Shown here: in pieces, positions 16,999-24,073 of the stretch
Numbering within the stretch: position 1 is the first letter of the stretch
Layout of the letters: each line of letters begins with the position of its first letter
DNA from: Companilactobacillus nuruki
GTDB taxonomy: Bacteria; Bacillota; Bacilli; Lactobacillales; Lactobacillaceae
DNA length: 58,664 bases
Direction: 5' to 3'
NCBI RefSeq assembly: GCF_002872255.1
Contig: NZ_NIPR01000023.1
Location: 1-58,664, forward strand
Made by a program: the position numbers and the translations under genes
Notes under the pieces: generated by a model
Database searches by the model: none
Told to the model about the DNA's origin: nothing
What the model saw: the letters and a program-made list of their open reading frames with translations, nothing else

Positions 16999-18825
16999 TT
17001 GAATTTAGAAGCAATCTTAAAAGATGAATTTGGTTATGATACTTTTCGAATAGGTCAAAAAGAACTAATAGAGAAGATTCTTGATGGTCAAAAAGCTATG
17101 GGGATCATGCCAACTGGTGGTGGAAAGTCTATTTGTTATCAATTACCGGCAACGATTCTACCTGGTTTGACGCTAGTTGTGTCACCTTTGATTTCTTTAA
17201 TGAAAGATCAAGTTGATAGCTTGAATGAAGTAGGTATTCCTTCAACTTTTTTAAATAGTACCGTTGAATGGCACGATCGTGAAGAAAGAATGCGCTATAT
17301 TGAAAGTGGCGCTGTGAAGCTTTTATTCGTTGCACCTGAAAAAATTGTTGATGATGAATTTTATAGCTGGTTGTCAGGTTTGGAGATTTCATTGATTGCT
17401 ATTGATGAAGCTCATGTATTATCATCTTGGGGTCATGATTTTAGAGACAGTTACTTAAAAATGATTGATCCATTAAAGAATTTACCAGGAAGTCCTGCCT
17501 GGTTGGCATTAACTGCTACGGCAACGCAACAAGTTCAAAATGATTTGGCAAAAATTCTAGAGGTACCTGACAAAAATATTATTAAAACAGGTTTCGAACG
17601 AAATAATTTGGCTTTAAAGATTGAACGCAAGGTAGATAAAGATGAATATGTTTTAAATTATGTTAAAGCTCATATTGATGAATCTGGAATAATCTATGCA
17701 GGTCGTCGTGAAGATGTTGATAGTATCTTTTCATTTTTAAAAGAGAATGGCATTAAAGTTGGCCGGTATCATGCGGGATTAAGTGATCAAGAACGTCATA
17801 CTCAACAAGAAGATTTCTTGTTTGATAAAACAAATGTGATAGTAGCTACGAATGCTTTTGGGATGGGAATTAATAAAACAAACGTTAGATATGTTTTACA
17901 CTATGCAATTCCTGGAACGATTGAGAACTATTATCAAGAGGTTGGTCGTGCAGGTCGTGATGGATTGCCAGCAGAAGCTATTTTATTGTATGCACCTATT
18001 GATTTAAGATTGCATCAGTTCTTTATTGATCAGTCATTAGGTGATGATCAATACAAAATGAGTTTGAAAAACAAGTTATTCGATATGCACCGATATGCAG
18101 AGACTGAAATTTGTTTAATGAAGTTTATATTAGATTATTTTGGTGAAAAGAATACAGATGTTTGCGGAAGATGTACTAATTGTCTGGATAATAGACAGAT
18201 TGTAGATATTACCTCAGATGCTCAAAAAGTTTTGAGCTGCGTTGTCAGAATGGACCAAAGATATGGCAAGAAAACGGTTAGTCGAGTGCTGGTCGGAAAA
18301 GAAGACGTAGCCAATGACTGGCGTAATTTTCAAGAACTGTCTACTTTTGGAATTTTTAAAGGTAAGTCGCTGAGTGAAACAGGTAGATTAATAGATTTTT
18401 TGTCTGCAAATGGTTTTTTAAAGACTAGTGGTGGAAAATATCCAATATTATTACTTTCGAAAAAGGGAGCAGACGTCTTAAAAGGGAAGATCAATGTTGC
18501 AAGAAAAGAAGAATTGAATAGATCTTCATCCAAAAGAAAATCGAAAGTATCAATCAATAAGCCAATGGTTGCTGATGGCAGTTTTGATATGGATCTATTT
18601 GAAAAGTTGCGTAGCTTACGACTAGAATTTGCTAGGAAGCAGGCCATTGCTCCGTTTATGATCTTTTCAGATAAGACTTTAAAGGATATGTGTGTTCGTA
18701 TTCCTACTAATAGTGAAGAATTCTTAGCTGTTAGTGGAGTTGGAAAGTATAAATTAGAACAATATGGAGATAGTTTCTTGGAGGAGATTAAGAACTATCA
18801 AGAAAATAAGCAAACGGTCAGTTAA
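16999..18825 (+). CDS. recQ: ATP-dependent DNA helicase RecQ
   Basis: The 608-residue 3'-5' helicase has Walker A Met-Pro-Thr-Gly-Gly-Gly-Lys-Ser (about 37-44), Asp-Glu-Ala-His (about 136-139) and helicase motif VI Gln-Glu-Val-Gly-Arg-Ala-Gly-Arg-Asp-Gly. The RecQ zinc site follows (Cys near 373 and Cys-Gly-Arg-Cys-Thr-Asn-Cys near 390). A C-terminal HRDC domain (about 530-600) contains Ser-Gly-Val-Gly-Lys-Tyr-Lys. The start is TTG with a TTAGGAG site. It is a lone gene with a terminator overlapping its end. Confidence 0.96.
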   Translation: MNLEAILKDEFGYDTFRIGQKELIEKILDGQKAMGIMPTGGGKSICYQLPATILPGLTLVVSPLISLMKDQVDSLNEVGIPSTFLNSTVEWHDREERMRYIESGAVKLLFVAPEKIVDDEFYSWLSGLEISLIAIDEAHVLSSWGHDFRDSYLKMIDPLKNLPGSPAWLALTATATQQVQNDLAKILEVPDKNIIKTGFERNNLALKIERKVDKDEYVLNYVKAHIDESGIIYAGRREDVDSIFSFLKENGIKVGRYHAGLSDQERHTQQEDFLFDKTNVIVATNAFGMGINKTNVRYVLHYAIPGTIENYYQEVGRAGRDGLPAEAILLYAPIDLRLHQFFIDQSLGDDQYKMSLKNKLFDMHRYAETEICLMKFILDYFGEKNTDVCGRCTNCLDNRQIVDITSDAQKVLSCVVRMDQRYGKKTVSRVLVGKEDVANDWRNFQELSTFGIFKGKSLSETGRLIDFLSANGFLKTSGGKYPILLLSKKGADVLKGKINVARKEELNRSSSKRKSKVSINKPMVADGSFDMDLFEKLRSLRLEFARKQAIAPFMIFSDKTLKDMCVRIPTNSEEFLAVSGVGKYKLEQYGDSFLEEIKNYQENKQTVS

Positions 18826-18845
18826 ATTATTTGACCGTTTTTATT
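18812..18845 (+). terminator. Rho-independent terminator of recQ
   Basis: The stem aaacggtca / tgaccgttt is followed by tttatttt. Its 5' arm lies within the last codons of recQ. Confidence 0.75.
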
Positions 18846-18869
18846 TTATAAAGGAAGCTTAAAATAAAA

Positions 18870-18884
18870 TGTTTTACGAAAACA
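18870..18884. repeat. Palindrome TGTTTTACGAAAACA, copy 1
   Basis: A 6-bp inverted repeat around ACG. An identical 15-mer lies at 19141-19155, 271 bases away. The gap 18826-19196 holds no gene; these two sites are its only structured feature. Confidence 0.5.
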
Positions 18885-19140
18885 TAAACTGAATTTCCAA
18901 CACAAAAGAGTAAACAAGACCGATAACGGGTAAAAGCTGATATAAAGCCAATCTTAAATTCATTGAACAGACATGTTCATTAAATTATTTAGTATTTGTT
19001 CAAAAAAGGTTTAAAAAGAGTAGAATAGAGTGATTCCTAGGCGCGCTCTGTGCTATTTAACTGATGAACTGATGCGACAATTGTTTTAAATTGATCAATA
19101 AGCACGCATATATTTTATTATAATTTAAAGATTAAATATG

Positions 19141-19155
19141 TGTTTTACGAAAACA
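19141..19155. promoter_or_regulatory. Palindrome TGTTTTACGAAAACA, copy 2, upstream of the phosphoesterase
   Basis: The second identical palindrome is 41 bases before the phosphoesterase start, in the expected position for an operator. The paired spacing of 271 bases could allow looping. The binding protein is unknown. Confidence 0.45.
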
Positions 19156-19196
19156 TATAAAAAAGAAAAACAACAAACAATAAAGAGGGCGTAACA

Positions 19197-20057
19197 GTGA
19201 AAAAAATTGCAATAATTTCTGATATTCATGGAAATTATAATGCCTTTAAAAAGGTTGTAGAAGATGCAGAGTCACAAAATGTTTCTGAGTATTGGTTTCT
19301 TGGTGATTTATTAATGCCTGGTCCTGGTACTAATTCTATTATGAAATTGCTTAATTCGATTAATACCACCTTCATGATTCGTGGAAACTGGGACGATTTT
19401 CTCTTTGAAGATATCCTTTCAATTAGTAAACAATACATTGATGAACCTCAAACCACCTATATTGTTGAGCTTTTAAAATACGTCTTTAGTCACCTAGACC
19501 CTAAGTATCTTCAGCAAATGCACCAATGGCCTATTTATGCTGAAACTAGTGTTAATGGTCTTAATATCCTATTAACACACAATTATTCTACTAAAAACTA
19601 TGGTCATGAATTGTTACCATATTCAAAACAATCAAATTTTGATCAACTATTATTTAATAAGCCTTATGATATATCCATATATGGTCATATGCATCATCAA
19701 TTGTTCAGAACTAGCAGCAAAGATCAATTAGTTATTAATCCTGGGTCTATTGGACAACCTTATACAGCTTGGACCAAATTTAGTGCTGACATGCGTGCTC
19801 AGTACGCTGTTTTATCCTTTGACGATACTGGTTATGGTGAAATCGATTTTAGAAAAGTAAAATATTCAATTACTGATGAATTAAAATTCGCTGAGGAATA
19901 TGAACTGCCATTCTATGAACTGTATGCAAAGCTCTTTGAAGACGGTAAATCATTTACACATAATAATATTGAATTGAATAAGCAAATTGAAAAATACGGT
20001 TATAAAACTGACGTCCTAATGTATTTGCAACAACTTGCTATGAGAAAACATGATTAA
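19197..20057 (+). CDS. Metallophosphoesterase (calcineurin-like, YfcE/YmdB-type fold)
   Basis: A 286-residue protein with the metallophosphoesterase motifs in order: Asp-Ile-His-Gly-Asn (about 9-13), Gly-Asp-Leu (about 35-37), Gly-Asn-Trp-Asp (about 63-66), a His at about 122, and Gly-His-Met-His-His (about 162-166). All metal-binding residues are present, so it should be an active phosphodiesterase or phosphatase; the substrate is unknown. The start is GTG with AGAGGG. A C-terminal extension of about 60 residues is helical. It is monocistronic behind the palindrome pair. Confidence 0.85.
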   Translation: MKKIAIISDIHGNYNAFKKVVEDAESQNVSEYWFLGDLLMPGPGTNSIMKLLNSINTTFMIRGNWDDFLFEDILSISKQYIDEPQTTYIVELLKYVFSHLDPKYLQQMHQWPIYAETSVNGLNILLTHNYSTKNYGHELLPYSKQSNFDQLLFNKPYDISIYGHMHHQLFRTSSKDQLVINPGSIGQPYTAWTKFSADMRAQYAVLSFDDTGYGEIDFRKVKYSITDELKFAEEYELPFYELYAKLFEDGKSFTHNNIELNKQIEKYGYKTDVLMYLQQLAMRKHD

Positions 20058-20223
20058 TTTTAAATGATGTTATTTTAAAAAGCTTTTTTAACTTTTTGGG
20101 CAACTTCTTATAATACATATTATGTAACCTTAAATATAAAATTTCTATATTTCCAGACATTTTCGGCGAATCCCATATTTCGACTACTCTTCTATTTACT
20201 ATAGCCTTAAATATTAATCTCAT
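20038..20223 (-). CDS. Small hypothetical protein (doubtful)
   Basis: An open frame of 61 codons with a GGAG site before its ATG. The product is very basic (Lys/Arg-rich) with no recognised domain and overlaps the convergent phosphoesterase gene by 20 bases. A second frame upstream (20224-20385) is open but for one TGA, so this may be the tail of a decayed gene. Confidence 0.25.
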   Translation of the reverse strand: MRLIFKAIVNRRVVEIWDSPKMSGNIEILYLRLHNMYYKKLPKKLKKLFKITSFKINHVFS

Positions 20224-20249
20224 TTAAAATCTCCGTTTAATAAAGCATT

Positions 20250-20304
20250 ACAAAAATATTTCTCAAGGAATTTCTTCTTAAAATCTTTTGAGAAATATTT
20301 TTGT
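20250..20304. repeat. Long inverted repeat in the 20058-20520 gap
   Basis: Perfect 17-bp arms (acaaaaatatttctcaa and its complement) are separated by 21 bases. AT-rich and without a T-tract, it is not a standard terminator. It may be structural or a relic of a mobile element. Confidence 0.45.
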
Positions 20305-20520
20305 GATCATATGATGTTCAAAGGCAAAAAAACGTTATCGTAGCCAATATTCAAGAATCCACGAAATAACTCGTTAAGATACAATGAATAAGTCTAAGAA
20401 GATGTTGCTTATTTAAATTTAAATATGAATATTAAACCACTAACCCGTGAAAGATAAATTATATGTTCTGATTCACATATATTGATAACTTTAAGTTTTT
20501 AAATGGAAATCTTTTAAAAA

Positions 20521-20739
20521 TTATAGATTGTCTAAACGTTTCATTAAATCCGCATGATCCTTACATATTTGATTTGCAACATTCAAGTCATTAGGATGAT
20601 TTGATGTAATCTTTCGGAATGTAATTTTCTTGCCATCTGAAGAAATGATTTTCTCAAAGTTAGTATTACCATTAGCATTTAAAGTCTTTTGTTTTTTTTC
20701 TGAAATTCGAAAAGTATATGAATCATCATTTTGTGACAT
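20521..20739 (-). CDS. Small hypothetical protein, 72 residues
   Basis: The ATG at 20739 follows an AAAGGGG ribosome-binding site, which supports expression. The protein is soluble, rich in Asn, Lys and Asp, with no signal peptide or membrane segment. Its centre (Lys-Ile-Ile-Ser-Ser-Asp-Gly-Lys-Lys-Ile-Thr-Phe-Arg-Lys) suggests a beta hairpin and its end an amphipathic helix. I do not recognise it. It stands alone between decayed sequence on both sides. Confidence 0.55.
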   Translation of the reverse strand: MSQNDDSYTFRISEKKQKTLNANGNTNFEKIISSDGKKITFRKITSNHPNDLNVANQICKDHADLMKRLDNL

Positions 20740-20894
20740 TTTTTACACCCCTTTTGAATTCATCATATGTTTAGTCCCCTCTTGTACACATATTATATGA
20801 CATTCTATAAATGGCTTAGTCTTAATTATTTTTAGACTTATACGATTATTTATTCCTTAATGACCCCTAGCAGGATTACCACCAACAACATTGA

Positions 20895-20996
20895 AATCAT
20901 TTACGTCTCAAGCAACAATTAATTTGGTCAAAACAAAGGAAGTTATCAGATGCTTCTGTTAGTTTTATTGATATGTTTCGTGATTTAGATGAATAA
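20895..20996 (+). pseudogene. Fragment resembling the C-terminus of a LysR regulator
   Basis: A frame ending at the TAA 20994-20996 encodes about 33 residues, with Leu-Ile-Trp-Ser-Lys-Gln-Arg-Lys-Leu-Ser-Asp-Ala-Ser and Phe-Ile-Asp-Met-Phe. This resembles the last strand and helix of LysR effector domains. It is interrupted upstream by a stop and by a frame change. The remainder of 20740-21103 shows no gene. Confidence 0.35.
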
Positions 20997-21041
20997 TATA
21001 TGTATTCCCGATTTCGTTAATCAGAATAAATTAGTCAATTA

Positions 21042-21080
21042 AAAATGGCCGCTTAATATTTTAAGCAGCCATTTTTTTAG
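21042..21080. terminator. Rho-independent terminator of the NAD(P)-binding gene
   Basis: A 15-bp stem with one mismatch (aaaatggccgctt / aagcagccatttt) with A and T runs lies 25 bases after the stop of the minus-strand gene 21104-21604. Confidence 0.65.
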
Positions 21081-21103
21081 GAAAATTTTCGATTTGAATT
21101 ACA

Positions 21104-21604
21104 CTATTTCCAAGCAACGGTCATAAGATGACGTTCATTTTTTGGATGTTCTACTTCGTCTACTAATGCAAGAGCCATGTAGGTCCAATTTATTTGACTA
21201 TCCTGTAATATTTGACGTGCCTTCATGTGATTCTTGCTGGAATTACGCATAAAAATTGGTAATTTATCGCCAACAGTTTTATTGTGCTTATCATCTGCGT
21301 ATAAAGTAGCCCCAGAACCAACTACGATCAAACGTGCATTTGTTCCAGTTAAGGTATCAACGAGATGTTGATTAACACGTGGATAGTCGCTCTTTTTTGC
21401 GGAGGCAAAGGTACAAATGACCGCATCAAAGTTTTTTAAATCAGTAGTGGTCAAATTAAAAACATCTTTTTCAATTACAGGAACGTTTTCTGTTAATTTA
21501 GCTGCATTACGTACCACAGCGGTAACGTTAATCCCCTTATCAAGAGCAATTCTTAAAACAGCATTTCCAGTCTTTCCAGTTGCGCCAATAATAGCTAATT
21601 TCAT
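21104..21604 (-). CDS. NAD(P)-binding SDR-type protein with an internal deletion
   Basis: About 166 residues from the ATG at 21604 (GAAGGAG site upstream; the frame's TTG at 21622 overlaps that site). The nucleotide-binding motif Gly-Ala-Thr-Gly-Lys-Thr-Gly is at 7-13, as in YwnB/NmrA-like reductases. Relatives are about 210 residues. Here the conserved strand ending Asn-Trp-Thr-Tyr (about 138-141) runs directly into the C-terminal helix Ala-Leu-Ala-Leu-Val-Asp-Glu-Val-Glu-His-Pro. About 35-45 residues between them (the Pro-Gly and substrate-loop segment) are missing in frame. It is probably non-functional or altered. It is followed by the MFS gene's region in the same orientation. Confidence 0.75.
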   Translation of the reverse strand: MKLAIIGATGKTGNAVLRIALDKGINVTAVVRNAAKLTENVPVIEKDVFNLTTTDLKNFDAVICTFASAKKSDYPRVNQHLVDTLTGTNARLIVVGSGATLYADDKHNKTVGDKLPIFMRNSSKNHMKARQILQDSQINWTYMALALVDEVEHPKNERHLMTVAWK

Positions 21605-21649
21605 TTTTAAAATCTCCTTCAAAATAATTATTTAGTTAGATTATTAATA

Positions 21650-23122
21650 TTACAAACGTTTAGTTTGCTTTCTATTTTTCGCAAAATAAATGTTTGTAAC
21701 TTCCATAAGTAAAGCAATCAATAATAGACCAAGGGCAACAATCATGACACTTCTAATTCCAGCATAAAGTACTTGATGCATAACTAGTAATTGTGCTTTG
21801 GAGTCGCTATTTGCTACGGAATTAGTTAATTCACTGATTTTGCTTGATGGCAAATTCAATTTTGTGGCCTTATTACCTACAACAATATTAAACACCAATC
21901 CGTAAACCGCAGTCATTATTGTTTGTCCTAAAGTATTAAATAAACGATTAAGAGTAGTTGCAACTGCTAAATCATTATTAGAAACAACCTCACTAACACC
22001 TACCTGTGAAGTTGTTAGTAGCATTCCTAAAGCTATTCCCAATAGAGTACCAACTATGATGAAGAAATAGTATTTAGGAGTAATACCTAAAGTAAGCAAT
22101 ATGACAGTACCAACCATGGCAATCAATAAGGCTGAAACAGCAGTAAAATTATGACCGCGTTTCTTTGATAATAGACTACCAAAACGAGATCCACCATACC
22201 ATAATCCTGCTGTTGGTATTTGAGTAGCTCCACCAACTAAGGCACTAGTTAATAGGATTCCTTGTGCCCACATTGGAATGTATACGCTGAAGAAAATATA
22301 AAATCCCATTCCAACAAATGCCATAAGATCCCAAATTAACATTTCTTTATTTTTAAATAAATGTAAAGGAATAAGTGGATCATTAGTATTTTTTTCAATA
22401 TAAACAAATAAGAAACTAAAGACAATTGCAATTACAAGAAATAAGATGGCCCAGACAGCAGAAGTATTGGCTTGACCAATTAGTTGAACACCTAACAAAA
22501 ATGCTAGGATGACGACTGACAAACTGATACTACCTAAAATATCAATTTTAGCGCTTCGTTTCTTTGATTCTTCTTGGAATGCTAGATACACAATAATAAT
22601 TGAAATTACACCAATGGGAATATTTATAAAGAATACCCAATGCCAATTCAACACATCAATAATCCATCCGCCTAAGAGCGGACCACATACTGCCGAAATA
22701 CCACCAAAGGCAGCGGTAAATCCAAAAACACCTGCACGCTGATTTACCGGATAAATTTCGGAAAAGATAATAAATGGTATTGCCAACATACCACCTGCAC
22801 CAATACCCATAATTCCTCTAGCGACAATTAACCAAATCATATTAGAAGCTAAGCCTTCAAACAGAGAACCAATTACAAAAATAGCTGTTCCAAAAAGAAA
22901 ACTCTTCTTCCTTCCGATGATATCAGCAATACGTCCCCATATAGGTGTTCCGATAGCATTAAATAGGAAATATATTGTAAATCCCCAATTCATTAATGAA
23001 AGTCCATGTAAATCTGCAACGATTGTAGGCATTGCAGTAGAAATAATAGTACCTTCAAATCCGGCCATAATATTGGCCAGAAGTAATCCAAATGTAATGA
23101 TTCTACGTCTTGATTCTGTCAT
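21650..23122 (-). CDS. MFS multidrug exporter, DHA2 (EmrB/QacA) family
   Basis: A 490-residue protein with about 14 membrane helices. Typical motifs are an Asp/Glu-rich first helix (Met-Ala-Gly-Phe-Glu-Gly-Thr), motif A Gly-Arg-Ile-Ala-Asp-Ile-Ile-Gly-Arg-Lys-Lys (about 60-70), and motif C Gly-Pro-Leu-Leu-Gly-Gly. It should export drugs in exchange for protons; the substrate is unknown. It is divergent from a TetR regulator across a long palindrome, a classic repressed-exporter layout. Confidence 0.9.
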   Translation of the reverse strand: MTESRRRIITFGLLLANIMAGFEGTIISTAMPTIVADLHGLSLMNWGFTIYFLFNAIGTPIWGRIADIIGRKKSFLFGTAIFVIGSLFEGLASNMIWLIVARGIMGIGAGGMLAIPFIIFSEIYPVNQRAGVFGFTAAFGGISAVCGPLLGGWIIDVLNWHWVFFINIPIGVISIIIVYLAFQEESKKRSAKIDILGSISLSVVILAFLLGVQLIGQANTSAVWAILFLVIAIVFSFLFVYIEKNTNDPLIPLHLFKNKEMLIWDLMAFVGMGFYIFFSVYIPMWAQGILLTSALVGGATQIPTAGLWYGGSRFGSLLSKKRGHNFTAVSALLIAMVGTVILLTLGITPKYYFFIIVGTLLGIALGMLLTTSQVGVSEVVSNNDLAVATTLNRLFNTLGQTIMTAVYGLVFNIVVGNKATKLNLPSSKISELTNSVANSDSKAQLLVMHQVLYAGIRSVMIVALGLLLIALLMEVTNIYFAKNRKQTKRL

Positions 23123-23195
23123 AACATTTTGCTTCTTTCTTTGTTAATTTTCATTTTTAATATTTGACAAGGAGTACTATAACACTATTTTTGAA

Positions 23196-23231
23196 CAAAG
23201 TGAACAAAAAATACATTTTTTGTTCACTTTG
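23196..23231. promoter_or_regulatory. 36-bp perfect palindromic operator between the MFS and TetR genes
   Basis: Two 17-bp arms, each containing caaagtgaacaaaaaat, are separated by two bases. It lies 73 bases from the MFS start and 66 from the TetR start and overlaps both probable promoters. It is a strong candidate operator for the TetR protein at 23298. Confidence 0.75.
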
Positions 23232-23297
23232 ATTTTTAAGAATGAAAATTGTATACTGTTTTTAAGCTTTTATTTCAATAATAAGGAAGAAGTTTAT

Positions 23298-23957
23298 ATG
23301 ACTACCGAAGAAGAACGTCGCCAACAAATGATTAGAAGAATTACTCAAACTATTGTACAAAACGGTTTTGCCGATTTAAAAATGGAAGGAATTGCAAAAA
23401 TAATGGGCGTCAGTCGGACAAAATTGTATCAGTATTATTCATCCAAGACAGCTATAATTACTGATGTAGTAGCAAGATACCTAAGATTTATGTCTACCCG
23501 ACCAGTTCCTGAAGCTGCAAATCCAGAATCCAGCATAAAAGATTTTCCAGAAGTCATTTTGAATTTGGCAAATCTGATTGCCTCAAGTTCACAAAAATTC
23601 CGTCGTGACCTTGTACAGGCCGATGAAGAACTCTCGGAAAAGTTTGAAGAAAGTTATGCAAATTGGTGCCAACAAGTTCAGGCTTTTCTAACAAATGGAG
23701 TTTCCAATGGAGCTTTTAACAAAAGTCTGAAACCTGAGATCTTTTTGGTCCAGATGGAGGCTACTGTTGATGCAATGATGCAACCACAAGTGCTAACTCA
23801 ACATAAGGTTATTATTCAAAATGTGTTGAATGATTATTTACAAATGTTAGTTTCTCAAGTAGTTGCGCCAAAGTATCAATCACAGATTAATTTAGATGAT
23901 GTTGAGAAACAACTACAACACTTAACTTTGAAATATCAACAAACATTAACGAAATAA
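23298..23957 (+). CDS. TetR/AcrR-family regulator of the MFS exporter
   Basis: About 219 residues from the ATG at 23298 (AAGGAAG site). The longer frame from 23220 would translate through the operator and is rejected. The TetR helix-turn-helix (about 14-55) reads Gly-Phe-Ala-Asp-Leu-Lys-Met-Glu-Gly-Ile-Ala ... Ser-Arg-Thr-Lys-Leu-Tyr-Gln-Tyr-Tyr-Ser-Ser-Lys. Divergence from the exporter and the 36-bp palindrome indicate a local repressor. A bidirectional terminator follows. Confidence 0.88.
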   Translation: MTTEEERRQQMIRRITQTIVQNGFADLKMEGIAKIMGVSRTKLYQYYSSKTAIITDVVARYLRFMSTRPVPEAANPESSIKDFPEVILNLANLIASSSQKFRRDLVQADEELSEKFEESYANWCQQVQAFLTNGVSNGAFNKSLKPEIFLVQMEATVDAMMQPQVLTQHKVIIQNVLNDYLQMLVSQVVAPKYQSQINLDDVEKQLQHLTLKYQQTLTK

Positions 23958-24008
23958 AAAATCATTATTGGAGACGCCCACATTCTTATCCACTAAAAAT
24001 GTTCAAAT

Positions 24009-24060
24009 AAAGACCACATAGAATGAATACTCTTTCGAGTTTTTGTTCTACGTGGTCTTT
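24009..24060. terminator. Bidirectional terminator between TetR and FtsX-type genes
   Basis: A 15-bp stem (aaagaccacatagaa / ttctacgtggtcttt, one wobble) with a 22-base loop lies between the convergent genes. Confidence 0.65.
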
Positions 24061-24073
24061 ACTTATTAAACCC

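Noticed and set aside
18826-19196. A tRNA or CRISPR array in this gap
   Set aside because: No cloverleaf or regularly spaced repeats; only two palindromes are present.
23220-23297. Longer TetR start at 23220
   Set aside because: It would translate through the 36-bp operator and the promoter; ATG 23298 has an AAGGAAG site.
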